DNA of 64,000 bases, from NCBI GenBank assembly GCA_013398955.1, contig VWPU01002932.1, positions 62,001 to 126,000 of the forward strand, given 5' to 3'. Origin of the DNA: Callaeas wilsoni (Eukaryota > Chordata > Aves > Passeriformes > Callaeidae). Positions 33,211 to 44,520 of this stretch are shown here, piece by piece. The notes beneath the pieces were generated by a model. The model ran no database searches. It saw nothing but the letters and a program-made list of their open reading frames with translations, and had not been told where the DNA came from. The translations under genes and the position numbers were made by a program. How positions within the stretch are numbered: position 1 is the stretch's first letter; each line of letters begins with the position of its first letter.

Positions 33211-33530
33211 TTGAAAAACTACTTGCAATGGCACGGCAGCAGCAATGGCACGGCAGCGCTCGGCTCGTTTGTCACCTGGCGAGTAATCACTCACCGTCAC
33301 AGGAGTTTAACCCTGGCACGGGAGACAGCGGCTGTGTCGCTGCCGGCAGCGGCAGGGCCGGGCGGGGATGTGGCGCTGCAGGTCACACCCCACTCCCCCA
33401 AAAGTGGCTTTTCCAGAAGGCACGGTGCGCCTGCCCGGGCGCGCATCCCCTCCTCAGCCCCAGCCGGCTGACGGCACGCTCACCGCGACCGGATCGGTCC
33501 AGCCCAGCTCCTCAGCCCAGCGCTGCCGCT
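33211..33530. other. CpG-rich patch without an identifiable gene
   Basis: CpGs cluster at 33231-33265, 33331-33372, 33421-33450 and 33474-33500. Seven fall within about 50 bp around 33350. Plus-strand frames of 86-101 codons are Ala/Pro/Ser/Arg-rich. It may be an orphan CpG island or a promoter whose transcript I cannot define. Confidence 0.38.
33225..33257. repeat. Tandem duplication, about 2 x 17 bp
   Basis: GCAATGGCACGGCAGCA (33225-33241) is repeated at 33242-33257 with the last base missing or changed. Confidence 0.9.
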
Positions 33531-34735
33531 TAGAATGTGCTAATTAGGTCCTGTTAATGAATTCCCTCCGATGCCCATTCACAGCACATTTGTGCTCCCT
33601 CTCTGCCAGCGCTCTCACCAACCCGTGCTGCTGGGAGCTTGTCTGAAATCTGGGGGATGGTGCCAAGGAAGGCCCATTTCGGCTTCGCGGTCACGAACGC
33701 TCACGCCAGGAGCACAGCTTAACGCTGCATTCATCCAAGGAGGGAGCAATCACAGCCTGCCTGGGACTCTGGCTCTGGCAGGAGAGCAAGGATATCACAC
33801 ATCATCCATTTTTTATCAGGGCATTTTATGGCTACAAAAGTCTCTACTCCCAAGCAGGTACCTACAAACAAGCTACAGATGAGTCCCACTAGCAGGAATT
33901 ACCCATCCACAGCAACTGGCTCTGAAGGAACCACAGTCTGTCCACCAGTGGATGAAAAACAAGCAGGGAAGGTGAATTATCTGTCCGGACAACCACCCGG
34001 CCCTCCTGCTCTCCAGCACAGATACCCTTGTACAGCTGACACACACACAAATAAGGGGAATTCAGGTAGACGCTCAGTCGACACTAAATATTCTTGTTCC
34101 TCAGACAGTTCTTTTCATCCCCAGGATGTCTCAACATCTGAGCACGGTAATTCCCTAGTGATTAACTTCTTTATTTATTTAAAACAAGCAGAGAGGTTTC
34201 CACCAGCGCGACTGTCACTCCGCGTGTCTCTCCAACAGCGCGACAGGGATGATGTGTGACAAACGCTCTGCGCCAGGGCTGGGTGTCTGCTCCGAAGGGA
34301 GATAAATCCCCTGACCAGGGCACTCCCTGCGGGGCTCCTGCCATCACTGGTGCAGAAACAGCTCCCAGTTAAACAATGCTCAGTGCCTCAGCTCTTCTCC
34401 TCCCTCCAAATATGCCCCCAAAAAACATGGGAGCACCCAGGTGCATCAGACACAGCACATGGAGAGGGCGGGACACAAGCTGGTGGTGGTGACAGGCAGC
34501 AAATCCATCCTCCGAAACAACCCTCCATGGACTCCCAGGAAAGCACCCGCTGGCAGCCAATGGCAGAGGCAGATCAGCACAGAAGAGAAAAATCTTTAAA
34601 CACAGAAAGAAACACAACAGAGGCAAGGGTAAAGCTTTGCAGCTTTTCCCCAGCCTTCCCAGAGGCTGGCAAGGGCTGCTCCTAGACAGAAAGAGGAGAA
34701 ATGAGAAACGGTCCTGCTTAAAATGAATAAAATAT
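33531..34735. other. Mostly noncoding background with a small homeodomain-like patch
   Basis: GTGCTAATTAGGTCCTGTTA / ATGAATTCCC (33537-33566) sits directly against the CpG patch and may belong to the same element. TTTATTTATTTAAAAC lies at 34171-34186. The remainder is unique and gene-free. Confidence 0.4.
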
Positions 34736-35010
34736 GTCACTCCTGATCTTGTAGCTATTAAATCACTGGCTATACAATTACTTAATTATGTAGCAGTAAA
34801 AAAAAAGGGGGGGTGAGATGGTATTTTTCCTCCTGAAAACTTCAATTTGCTACCTCAAGAAAATAATTGCTCGATTCAAACATTAAATAATTGAGACATT
34901 CATTAGTAGTCCTATTGTATGATTAGCACAAGGAAGGTACCATTTAAAGACTTGGAAATTGATTCAGCAGGGAAAACGAGAGCCAGTTTTAATGGGCTAA
35001 ACGGGAGCGT
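34736..35010. promoter_or_regulatory. Candidate conserved noncoding block (homeodomain/SOX)
   Basis: CTATTAAATCACTGG, CAATTACTTAATTATG (34775-34790), AAATAATTGCTCGATTC, CATTAAATAATTGAG, CATTCATTAG and CCTATTGTATGATTAGC (34911-34927, containing the SOX-type ATTGT) occur over 200 bp. A poly-A/poly-G junction lies at about 34799-34813. One of the densest TAAT/ATTA clusters here. Confidence 0.42.
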
Positions 35011-36120
35011 GCCCTCGAGGGCTGGTGGCTCCGAAGAGGACAGAGGCGGGTTGTCACTTCACCCACCAAGGGAAGCATTCCCAAAACTCGCAGTGCTGGG
35101 TTCAGAGAGGATGCTGTGGGTGTTCACAGCCCGACCCAAAGCCCAGCTGGCTTGTCCTGGTGTAGGTTCATGTGCTCTCCTTGTCTGTCATAAATTCTGG
35201 TCTGGCGTGGCCACAGTCAGGATCTGTGTGCTCACCTTCCACACCAGAACACCCAGCGCCCTGCCCTGTCCATAGTGCCACAGGACTCTCCAGAAAGCCC
35301 TGACCCCCCTCAGACACATCACCTGGCACCTTCAGTCCCTGCCTGGAGAAACCAGGTTCCCTCAACTCAGACCTCAGCTACAGCTCAACATGAACCTTGA
35401 GTGAATTCATTGCTGCTGCAGCAACCAGCTGCAAAATAACCGAGGAAGCAGCAAAAGCAGGAACCCTTTATCCCTCTAGATGCAATCGAGCCATTTCGAG
35501 TGTCTGAAAAAAAACTGTTGCAAAAGTGCTCCAGCCCAGCAGGAGGTGGGAGAAAGCCACGTGGAGTGGACAGGGGACAGCAGCTCCTGTAAAAGAGAAA
35601 GGGCAAAGGCAGCACCGTAGGGAAAGCAATTACAAGCAATAATTGGCAGAGGCTGCCATGTGGAAACACTCTCATTGTTTAAAATTTGACCCACTGCGAA
35701 TATCTTTCTTAAAATGGTTATTGCCTTATCCTCTCAGATCTAAATAGCCCTCTCCACACTTGGCTGCTCCAGAGAAGACTAAAGAGTGGCTGGTGAATGC
35801 AGAGGATTTTGGGTCGGTCGGTGTTTCCCTCCTGACTCATCTCCCGGGGTCCCAAGGCTAATGGGAGGCACATCACTGCCTGGAGCAGGCAAAACATTCC
35901 TGCTCCATCCCACCCATGCCTTGGGTGGGCTCATGTGCACATCACAAGCACAGCTTTGCTCCAGGCAGCACTTTGGGGGAAAAGGCCAGGGGCAGGACAA
36001 GCATCCCGCACTCTGACGGAGCAGATGTGAGGGGAGGGACGAGCACGGAGAAGCAGAGCTGCTGCAGCAGCCCCTGACTGTAGGCCAGTCAGCTGCCATC
36101 CCTCAGCCCTGTTTATTCCC
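35011..36120. other. Noncoding background with two adjacent small hairpins
   Basis: GGAGCAGG (35882-35889) pairs with CCTGCTCC (35899-35906). Two bases further on, CCCACCC (35909-35915) pairs with GGGTGGG (35923-35929). No gene is recognised. Confidence 0.4.
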
Positions 36121-36420
36121 CTTTAACAAGCAGGGAAGGCAGGGAGTTTGAAGTCCTAGACAAATTATTCATCCCCAATTTAAGTCTGGAGTTGAAAACT
36201 GAAGAGACAGCTTAGAGCTGAGCGTCTTTGTAACTTAGATCATGAGATGGCTTCTTTTATGAGCCGACACCTTGCAAATACATTATTTTCCCTCAGAAAA
36301 TATTGTTACATATACAAAAGATGGGCTTTCACTAGTGAGGGAGAGGAGAGGCTTATCTTCGTCTCACTTTGAGCAATTCTAAAACCTGCCTTTCACCAAA
36401 GATTCGGGTTCCTCCCAACA
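36121..36420. promoter_or_regulatory. Candidate conserved noncoding block
   Basis: CAAATTATTCATCCCCAATT, TTTGTAACTTAGATCATG, CTTGCAAATACATTATTTTC and AGAAAATATTGTTACATATA form a 270-bp AT-rich block. Regulatory role inferred. Confidence 0.32.
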
Positions 36421-36489
36421 GTGGATCAGACAGCTCAGAGACTCTTTAAGGTGGAGCACGAGCTCCTGCAGCTGCCTCAGCAGCTCCCT

Positions 36490-36538
36490 CAAAGCTGCAT
36501 CAATGTCACTGCCCTCCCCAAAGCAGCATCAATGTCAC
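36490..36538. repeat. Near-exact duplication, 29-bp period
   Basis: CAAAGCTGCATCAATGTCAC (36490-36509) recurs at 36519-36538 with one substitution (CAAAGCAGC...). Confidence 0.88.
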
Positions 36539-36590
36539 CACCAAGCGATGCCACCGGCACGAGGGCGGCGAGATCCCAGCGCAATCCGGG

Positions 36591-37040
36591 GCCGTATTGA
36601 ACCGGAACGATCGCGGAACAATAGTGGCCATGTTAATCTCATCTCCATTGAAAAATAATAATGGATCAAAGTTTGCCAAATAGAAAAGGACAAAATCAGC
36701 AGAGAATTACTTTAATTATTACCTTCAAGCTTACAAAAAAAGGAAAAAATTTTAAAAAAAATTGGTATTTCAACCGAGAGCACGCGCAAAAGGAAAACTA
36801 TAAAGGAAGTACTTGACAGTGTCCCTTTAATTAAAGCGCTTTGAATATCATTAGCAGTGGACCTTTGGAATTTAAAGCCAATTACAGTCTAAATGCAAAA
36901 GTTACTTGCTCGCCAAGTCGCTTACACAACATCTTTCAGAAGTGGGCTTGGTGCACAGGGAACAGCTTTTTCCCTGCTAAATTTTTATGCAGGCTGGGGA
37001 CGTCAGCACAGAGATCCCAGATAAAGGAGGAGTGAGAGGA
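36591..37040. promoter_or_regulatory. Strong candidate conserved noncoding block (SOX/TCF/homeodomain)
   Basis: A CpG-rich lead (GGAACGATCGCGG) runs into the SOX-type AACAATAG (36617-36624), TGTTAATC, the TCF/LEF-type ATCAAAG (36665-36671), TACTTTAATTATTACC, the MEIS-type TGACAG (36814-36819), and two overlapping perfect palindromes, CTTTAATTAAAG (36825-36836) and AAAGCGCTTT (36833-36842). ATATCATTAGCAG and GCCAATTACAG follow. Motif diversity and compactness make this one of the best enhancer-like candidates. Confidence 0.45.
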
Positions 37041-38120
37041 TCCCACAAGAGGCTGCAGTTATGGGTCTGAATATGCCCACTGCATCCTGTGATGCACACA
37101 GGGCTCGTCAGCCAACAGATGATGGACCTTGAAGCATGATGGACCTTAAAGCACGGCTAAAGGCGTTTTTGACTTGCAGGGAAGTTGTATGGGGCTGCTG
37201 AAAAGTTAAATATTTGGAATCTAGAGGCCAGCAGCCTGGTAGTGTCACACAGACTCGTGCTCGTGCTCCTGGGACCCAAGCGTTTCACAGCAGCTCAGGA
37301 GAAACTCAAGCCTCTGGAACAAGCTTCCCATCACAGTGTTTCCAAATGAGGCTCTCCACTGCTCACCAGCCCAAAAAAGGTACAGAAAATCCACTTTGGA
37401 TTTGCAACACAAGATGCCGAGCTCTGGCATCGCCAGGGGTGTGGTTCTACCCGCAGTGAGACCTGGGGTAGTGGAAATTTTGGGGACATGCCCGGCTCCC
37501 AGGTATCCCTCCCACGCTCTCTCACAGGCACTGCCTCTGCAGGACCCCTCGGTGTCCCCAGGGTTTGGGTCAGACCCTGACCACGATGCAACCAAACCCT
37601 GCAGTTTAGCTCCTGGATGAAAGACCACAACAGCAACGCCAGGAGACGGCGTCTGTTTGCAGGGAAAGAATTCTTCCCGTGCCACCACAACAGGGAAAAT
37701 CCTTCTGCGCTGGGGCTTCTGCTCTGCCATGGGGTCTGGAGGGAAAGGGAAAAACAGATGGCAGAGGGAATGATTCACCCCAAAGTTACACCACAGCGGG
37801 GCCAAACCTGTGCTGGTTTGGGTTATCTCCGGGTTTGGGATAATCTGTGGGGCTCATGGCAGCTCCGAAAATGACAGAGGACCTCAAATTCTTGTGTAAG
37901 GGGGTAGAGAGGGAGCAGAAGGCAAAAATGTTTTTCTTTGGTGCCCAGGACTTCTGTCATTAAAACCAAACATAATTAAGCATCAATACTCATTTTTCCT
38001 TTCCTTCACACCTTTCATCTTCATGGAAAAATCCTGCAGACATTACAGACTGCACAAGTGTTTGACTTTCAAAGCAAACCGGGGAAGCATCTCCCCGTCA
38101 CAGCATTCAGTGGGACAGCA
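37041..38120. other. Noncoding background with a near-duplication
   Basis: GATGGACCTTGAAGCAT (37121-37137) and GATGGACCTTAAAGCAC (37138-37154) are adjacent near-copies. Opposite-strand frames at 37245-37805 lack domains. No gene is called. Confidence 0.5.
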
Positions 38121-38265
38121 ACACAAACCCAACAGAAATATTCATTGCCATATGTTTCGGGAACAACTTCCACAGACGTTCATTAGTATCATTGCCATGA
38201 AACTCTCCAGGACTTTCCTGCAAGGGAAGTGGCAGTTGCTAATTAAAGTGCAGACGTCACCCCGA
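38121..38265. promoter_or_regulatory. Candidate noncoding block
   Basis: AAATATTCATTGCCATATG, ACGTTCATTAGTATCATTGC and GTTGCTAATTAAAGTGC lie within 130 bp. Homeodomain-type spacing. Confidence 0.3.
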
Positions 38266-39871
38266 GTGAGGAAGAAGAGGCTCGACACCTCCGGTTGAAA
38301 GAGCAAGAAAAGGTGATGGAGAATGCTGCAGATCCCCAGCTCTGTCCTGGCTGTAACCACAGCTACTGGAAGCCATTAAAAAACAGGATTTCAAAGGGAA
38401 AGTGATGATTTCTACAAGCTCCACATATTCAGGATTTTTGGCAAATAAACCACAGCACAGAGAAACTCTCTTGCCCAACTTTGTTCATGCAAAGTTGCCC
38501 GAATGAAACACAAACCAAAGCACTCACCCTCCAATTAAAATAAAAGTACCCAGTGGTTTGTGAAACCAAGGCTGGTACTTTCCTCATCATATTTAATATT
38601 AACACTTCCAGTTGATTTAGTACCTTTTTGGGGCAGATGAATGTCTCGAGGGACTTGTGTGGAGCAGAGATGAGGAGCACTGGTCCTTTTTGTGCTTTCA
38701 CCTCAGCAGCAGACAAAGCTGCTGCCCACCAGGAGCTGCTACGGGGAAGTGCCAGGAAAGCAGAGGCTGGCAGGAGAGGACAACCTCATGTCACAATACC
38801 TAAAACAGTTTCTCCAGACAACCAGACCAGGGAAACCAAGCCCAAATCTGGTATATGTTCCTAGGTGTGCCACCAGAGCCTTCTGAGCTGGGAGAACCAA
38901 CTCCTGATGGATAACAAAATTGTTATTCAAAAGTTGCAGGCTTAATACAAACTCTCAGAGCCTGAAACATCAATTCAGAAGGGAATTAGACGTGGGCTGA
39001 TGGCTTTTCCAGGCAATTTCTTCCATCCTTAGCTGGACTCCCAGAGGGGTAGCACAAACGAGAGAAACGCAGCAAGAGGAGGAGGATGGAGCCAGAATCA
39101 GTGCTCAGACATGATGACTGATTCTGTCATCTTGCAGCTTCCAGCCTCCCCCCAGGGCCCACCGCGTGCCTCTTTACTGAACTCGGAAGCACATTTTGCT
39201 CTTCTGAGCCCTAGAAAGGAGCAGAACCCTGGACAGCAGAACGGTTGGGTTCCGTTTCCAAATTGCTCCTGACTCGCTGCACAATTTCGGGCTCTGCCTT
39301 GCATTCCCCTTGTGTAAAAGAGACCTCAGCAAATTGCTCTGAGATCCTCAGGAGGAAAAAAACATCACAAACGCCGCTTTTAATAACTTAATGCTTGCAG
39401 TCCTGCAGTTATCCCACTCCAGGATCTCCCCACAGAGCAGCAGAACACGTGTGCGCAGAACTGCAGAACACGGTTATTTTGAGGAGCTGGATAGACAGGG
39501 AAAGAGACAGGGCCTGACAGCCAGCGGAACATTTCAAAGCATCTCAGCTGTCCAGGAGTCATCCATCATCCCCAGGAACACCAGCGAGCCAGGGCTGTGG
39601 GATCACAGGAAGTATTTAACACCTGTGTTCATCTCTACGGGGTCCCAAACGGCATCTTGTGGGCTGGCACCCAAAACCTGGCTCACAGCCATGGTGAACT
39701 CACCAGGGACATCACCTTGAGCTGAAGATGCAGAGAGTGAAAAGCTGATGTTCTCTAATTCACATCCACCTGCCTATTATGCATTTCAGGTGCATTTTAT
39801 AAGCAGATTCATCCCCAGGTACAAAGCACTGCACACAGAACAAGGTTAAGTGCTGGGATGAGCACACCAAG
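38266..39871. other. Noncoding background, no gene seen
   Basis: Unique sequence. CATATTTAATATTAACACTT near 38588 is an isolated AT-rich patch. Confidence 0.5.
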
Positions 39872-39961
39872 GTTTGCTCAGGGGGAAACTGAGGAAGACC
39901 AAGAGCAAAGAGACCTGCCCAGAGTTCTGGGACTGAAAACCAGGTCTTACATCCCCAGACT
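39872..39961 (-). mobile_element. MIR-like SINE fragment
   Basis: The plus strand reads GGGGGAAACTGAGGAAGACC, AAGAGCAAAGAGACCTGCCC, AGAGT, GGACTGAAAACCAGGTCTTA. This parallels the MIR reverse complement (GGAAACTGAGGCACAGAG, GACTTGCCCAAGGT, AACCCAGGTCT) in the same order. Confidence 0.6.
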
Positions 39962-42064
39962 GGCCACAGGCATTGCCTTTTTGACCCCTCTGACCCCAGC
40001 CAGGAAAGTAATTTTATTTTTTGTAACACAGAGCAGACCCTCTTTGGTCCTTTTTGGTGGGCCCCAGTGGCAGCAGTGATGAAATGCTCTTCCCTCTGAG
40101 CACTGCAGACAGACAGAGCAAAGCCTCAGGATGATGATGAGCAAACAAAGACCTGGGTTTTGTTCTTTCCCTCCACCTAAGGAAGCACAAAATCACTCAA
40201 GGATGTTTGTTGGTTTTAATCAATACAGAAAGAAAATGGTTATGTCTGTTCCCTTCCAAGGAAAGAAAACATCCCCTGTGTGCTAAGTCAAAGGAGAGAG
40301 CTGCAGAGTGAACTCCTCAAGGGAGGAATCACGTTCCCAAACTCCTGAGCCTACCTCCAAAATAAAGAGGAAAAAAATACTACTTCCCCCCCGCCCCCTC
40401 ACTGCCACATCACTCAGTGTCTCCCAACCTGCAATTTTCAAAGTGACATCCAGGAGAAATGGCTCGTGATGAGAGCCTGGCCACAGCCCTGATGGGAGTC
40501 CCGTGTGCCAGGGGTGTCCTGACAGCCTCTGGCAGGAGCAGTGTGCCATCTGGATGAACAAGGATATAAAGTCATTTTGGGATACTTTTGCCCCTTTATT
40601 CCCTTCCTTTTCTACCTTTACGGACACCATCCAAAACCACCTTGTTTCCTAGAGCTCTTCGAAGAGAACACAGGCATGGGGAAAGCAAGCTCAGGAATGG
40701 CTGCAGGCAGAAACATTCCAAGGATAGCCCTGGAAGGGCCCACCAGGAAGGAGAAACCCCGAGACTGTGCTGGGGGAAGCAGAACACACATCTCTGCACG
40801 AGACATCCCTCCCAAGAAGCCTCCTGCAAAACCACCTCAGTGGCTCCTGCAAAGCCTTGGCCTCTTTCTGCAGCCAAACAAATCCCTCCCCACCAGCAGA
40901 GGCCTCGGGGGGACAAACTGGTGTCCTGGAGGTGACCGCAGCCCCGACCCACCGGCACCTGGATGTACAGAGCTGTTCCTGCACCTTCAGACCCCCATGA
41001 AAAGAAAGGGGTTGCAACATTGGCTGTAAGAAATGAACTGGAAGGGAACAGAAGGACCTGGCAGGCAGGAGAGGTTTGGGCTCCGCAATCTGGATAATCC
41101 ATCTGAACCTCAGAAAGTGATGAGGAGAACAGAGGGAGAAAAAGTAATGAATAAAATAAAAAGGAGCGCAAATCTGCCTGCAGCCGTTCCAAGCAGCAGT
41201 TTTACCTCCAAGTGCTCCAGCAGACCCAGGAGATTCCCTAGTAGCACAATACAGGGAGCCAGGGGATCCTTAGGACATTTGGGAATCACATAACCTGCAC
41301 ACCAGCTCCAGGAGGGGTCAGGCTGAGGGGATATTTGCCCAGGATTTTAATCTGACTTTCAAGCTCCATTTTAAGGAGGTTCCAGAGGGCTGACCTACCC
41401 CAGTAATGACCTGTAATCCCCCCATCTCTTGAGCACCCCAAAAATCCTTCTTTCAACACCAGCTCTCCCTTGCTGGCTAAGGAGGGAAGGGAGGGAATGC
41501 GCAGAGAGAGGGAAAGGGAATGGGGATGTCTGGGAGGAGAGACGGACAGCAAGGAGACGCAGCAGGAGTGCAGAGAACAGATCCCGTGTCTCATCTAAAG
41601 AGGGGGAATCTGCAGCACAGGCATGGCAGGAAAATAGAGAAAAAGCACATCAGTACAAGAAAGCTCGAACAGATGGGGCTGGGAGCCTGCAAGGAAAGGC
41701 AGGGATGGACGCTGGTAAACGCATGGACAGCAAATCCTGGGGTTTGCTGCTCTTCCCAGCACAAGAAACTCAGAGCAAATATCAGACACGTTGCTTTTCC
41801 AAACACCTTTTCCAGGAGTTAAACACAGTGGAGGCTGGAGGAATTTAGAGCAATTTCCCACACACATGTCACTGTCAAGGCTCCAAGCAGTGCTTAAAAT
41901 GGACACCCCAGCTGGAATTTGCTGTGTGCAGAGACAGCACAATTGCCTGCCTTTGTCTTCTCCTCTGCTGCAGAGAGGAGGAGGAAGGAGAAGGTGAAAC
42001 AGCCAGATCCGCGCGGGCCTGAGCACCTCCGAGATGGGATCTCAGTGAGGGCAAAGCTGCTTTG
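39962..42064. other. Noncoding background, no gene seen
   Basis: About 2.1 kb. Frames of up to about 198 codons on the minus strand (41192-40596) overlap plus-strand frames of 115-162 codons, and none shows a domain. The plus-strand text is purine-rich around 41470-41540. Confidence 0.5.
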
Positions 42065-42118
42065 GAATCACAGAATATCCTGAGCTGGAAGGCGCCCACA
42101 AGGATCAGCAAAGTCCAT
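42065..42118 (-). mobile_element. CR1 LINE 3'-end fragment
   Basis: AATCACAGAATATCCTGAGC / TGGAAGGCGCCCACAAGGAT / CAGCAAAGTCCA matches the reverse complement of a CR1 subfamily terminus (GAATATCCTGAGTTGGAAGGGACCC...). Only about 54 bp are retained. Confidence 0.8.
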
Positions 42119-42890
42119 CACATTTCAGCTGGCACCATTCAGCTTTAACAGCAGGGCTACCTGAGCCTTTGGGGTACAAGCCCAACAGCACTGCAGGTTT
42201 TCCATCAATCCACGCCCCATATTTTTTAGGAGCATTATGGAATTAGCAAAAGCCATTGCCTCCCTTTAGGCCTTGCATTCCCAGACACTGCAGCTGGACC
42301 CCAACATCACAATAAAAAGCCCAGTGGCGTTTTGCAGCTCAGAGGAGGCTGGCACAGGACTCGGTCACTGTCTCCCTTTCCCATCAGTGCAGGCACAAAC
42401 CAAATCCCTCTGAACACGCTAAAACTGTGTTGAAAGCTGCATTCATCCAACATCTGGCCTGGGAGCAGCACCAGGTACCCACCCCAGCAGGTATAACCCA
42501 TCCAAGGCAAGCCAAGGGCTGCGTTAAACAGAGAAGATGCCTTGAACGAGGCAACAGCAGTAACTCAGCCCAGGTTTAAAAGTGACTCTGGTGGCAGAGA
42601 CGAGGCTGCAAAGGCAGAGTTTCTCCTCCCAGCCCCCCAAGCCAGCAAGGCACGATGTTCTCCCTTCGTGCTTTAAAGGCAGAGGTGACAGCAGAGCTGA
42701 GACTTGAGAAGGGAAAGCCCTGCAGGGCAATACGGTGTTAAAAACGCAACAATTAAGCGAGCACCTTTTGAAGGCGCTGGTGAGAGGGGCTTCCCGGCAC
42801 ACCAAGGTTAGGCAGCTCTCAGAAGTGGTTTTGTTTTCCCTGAGAGATGGGCCTGTTCAGCTTTTGGCTCTTCCTCTGCAGAAAAGATAA
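42119..42890. other. Noncoding background, no gene seen
   Basis: Unique sequence. The GGAATTAGCAAAAGCC text around 42239 is isolated. Confidence 0.45.
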
Positions 42891-43300
42891 CTGATCTCCT
42901 CAGATCACAGCATATTCTGGTTCACTAATAATTTAGATAAGTGCAGACAAGCTGGGTTATTAAAAGTAAAATAAAATTAAGAGAAATCTGGAAATTTAGA
43001 CCTATAAATCTACAGGCATTAGGGAGAATTGAATTCTTTCTTATAAGGATGTAAAATCAAGTCTTTTTTATACGATTCAATTATAGATTGATGGGAAGGC
43101 TCAGAAACATGGATTAATGATCTTTTCTTAAAGGAAAAAATTATATAAGAAAAAATAAAGGAGAGCCATATAAAAGAAAGAATTACTACTCCCCAAACCA
43201 TGATTAAGGTTTAGTAGGTTACGTTCAGAACAGCGTAAAAGGGAATTTGTGGATTCCCAACCACATTAAGAGAGTATAAATGGAGATAAAGGAAGCACAT
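42891..43300. promoter_or_regulatory. Candidate noncoding AT-rich block
   Basis: CACTAATAATTTAGATAAG, TACGATTCAATTATAG, GATTAATGATC and AAAAAATTATATAAG lie in 400 bp of strongly AT-rich DNA. It could also be a worn insertion of unrecognised type. No coding potential is seen (the minus frame 43201-43019 is Phe/Ile/Lys-rich low complexity). Confidence 0.3.
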
Positions 43301-43720
43301 GGTACTGTAAATTATTGTCCCTGCAAAGGTGGGGGAAGCATATCTCCAGTGCACGGGACCAACAAGGCGATGGTCATTTCCCATCAGGAAGGAGGACGTG
43401 TTTTAAGGGACTCTGGAGAAAGGTCTCAGAGTTTCACAGACACGAGGCAATTGCATGGATGGCAATGGAGCTGGGCTCCATTGATTTCTGCCAGCTGGGG
43501 AGGGAATATCAGCTTTTCCTAGCAAAGGGAAAAATGATGGCAGGGGCACAGCACAAAATAGTCCTGATGTTAAAACTCCACAGCACCTCGCTCAGCCCAG
43601 CCGCCTCTGTAAGTCATCCCACCTTAAGTATCCAAAAATCAATGCAATCCTACAAAAAAAAGCCACTCCAGGCCCTGTGCCCAGAGCTTTCCTTACGCTC
43701 CTGATGATTCCATTCCCAGC
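43301..43720. other. Noncoding background
   Basis: A plus-strand frame of about 129 codons (43315-43704) overlaps another, with no domain recognised. Confidence 0.45.
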
Positions 43721-44229
43721 CTTTTACAAAAAAGGATAACGCCACAGGGTTAACAGGAAAATAAGCATCTTCAAAAGCCACAAGGCGCTCAGATCCTGTG
43801 GTAATAGCGGGCATGGAGTACCTGAGATAATCTGGTTCCGAGAGAATATTTCCCTAATGCTAAGCCCAAGCCCCACTCAGCGTGGGGCAGCAGCCGAGCA
43901 CGTTGTCAGGGAAGCCATTGTTTATGGCTTTGTCCGAAAAGAAAGCGCTATCTGGGTCACACATTACGGGGGAGCGGGCTAGGAGAATGCAGCCCCAGAC
44001 GAGTTATGGAAATGAAGGCAATAAATGCAGGAAGAATAGCAGGGAAGGAGGTGAGAGGAGCTGGGGAAGGATTGCATAGAAGGGAGAAGGTGGCACAACC
44101 AGAGCTTCTGTGCCGTGACACCGAAATCTAATTCACACCTCTGCGCTGCCTGCCCGTGCGGCTCCCAAGCACGGGAGAAACGTGGAGAGAGCACCCAGGA
44201 TTACTTTTCAAGCTCGCCTCCAAGGGTAA
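43721..44229. promoter_or_regulatory. Candidate noncoding block
   Basis: GGTTAACAGGAAAATAAGC, GAGATAATCTGG, CCCTAATGC, TTGTTTATGG and AATGAAGGCAATAAATGC are interspersed with CpG-containing text. Weak support. The 3' part (44060-44229) is plain background. Confidence 0.24.
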
Positions 44230-44520
44230 AAACCACCCTCAGCCAGAAGGTAGGAAGTTGCAATAATATAAATAAATGTATAGTTACATAAATAAAAGGC
44301 TCGTTGCTGATTCTCACGTTTGGCAAGGGGCCGGGGCTTTGCGCAATTAAAAGGAAAATGGATTCCAGCGGAAAAAGAACAACTTCCCCTTCTTCAGAAA
44401 GATGTCTTTCTGATGAGATAAAACCTTTACTTCACTCAGTCTGGAGCAGAGTTAAAGGCCAAGGTAGTATTTAAGCTTGCAATTAATTCCCAGGCATTTT
44501 GGAAGGCTGCGATCAGATGG
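44230..44520. promoter_or_regulatory. Candidate conserved noncoding block with 9-bp inverted repeat
   Basis: TTGCAATAATATAAATAAAT, GCGCAATTAAAAGG, then TCAGAAAGA (44394-44402) and TCTTTCTGA (44405-44413) as exact inverses 2 nt apart, and TTTAAGCTTGCAATTAATTC. Arms of this length with short spacers are expected a few times by chance in the window, so the surrounding motif text carries the weight. Confidence 0.35.

Noticed and set aside
35535..35550. Possible CTCF site (CCAGCAGGAGGTGG)
   Set aside because: Two mismatches in the core positions. Similar partial matches (for example near 1004) occur by chance.
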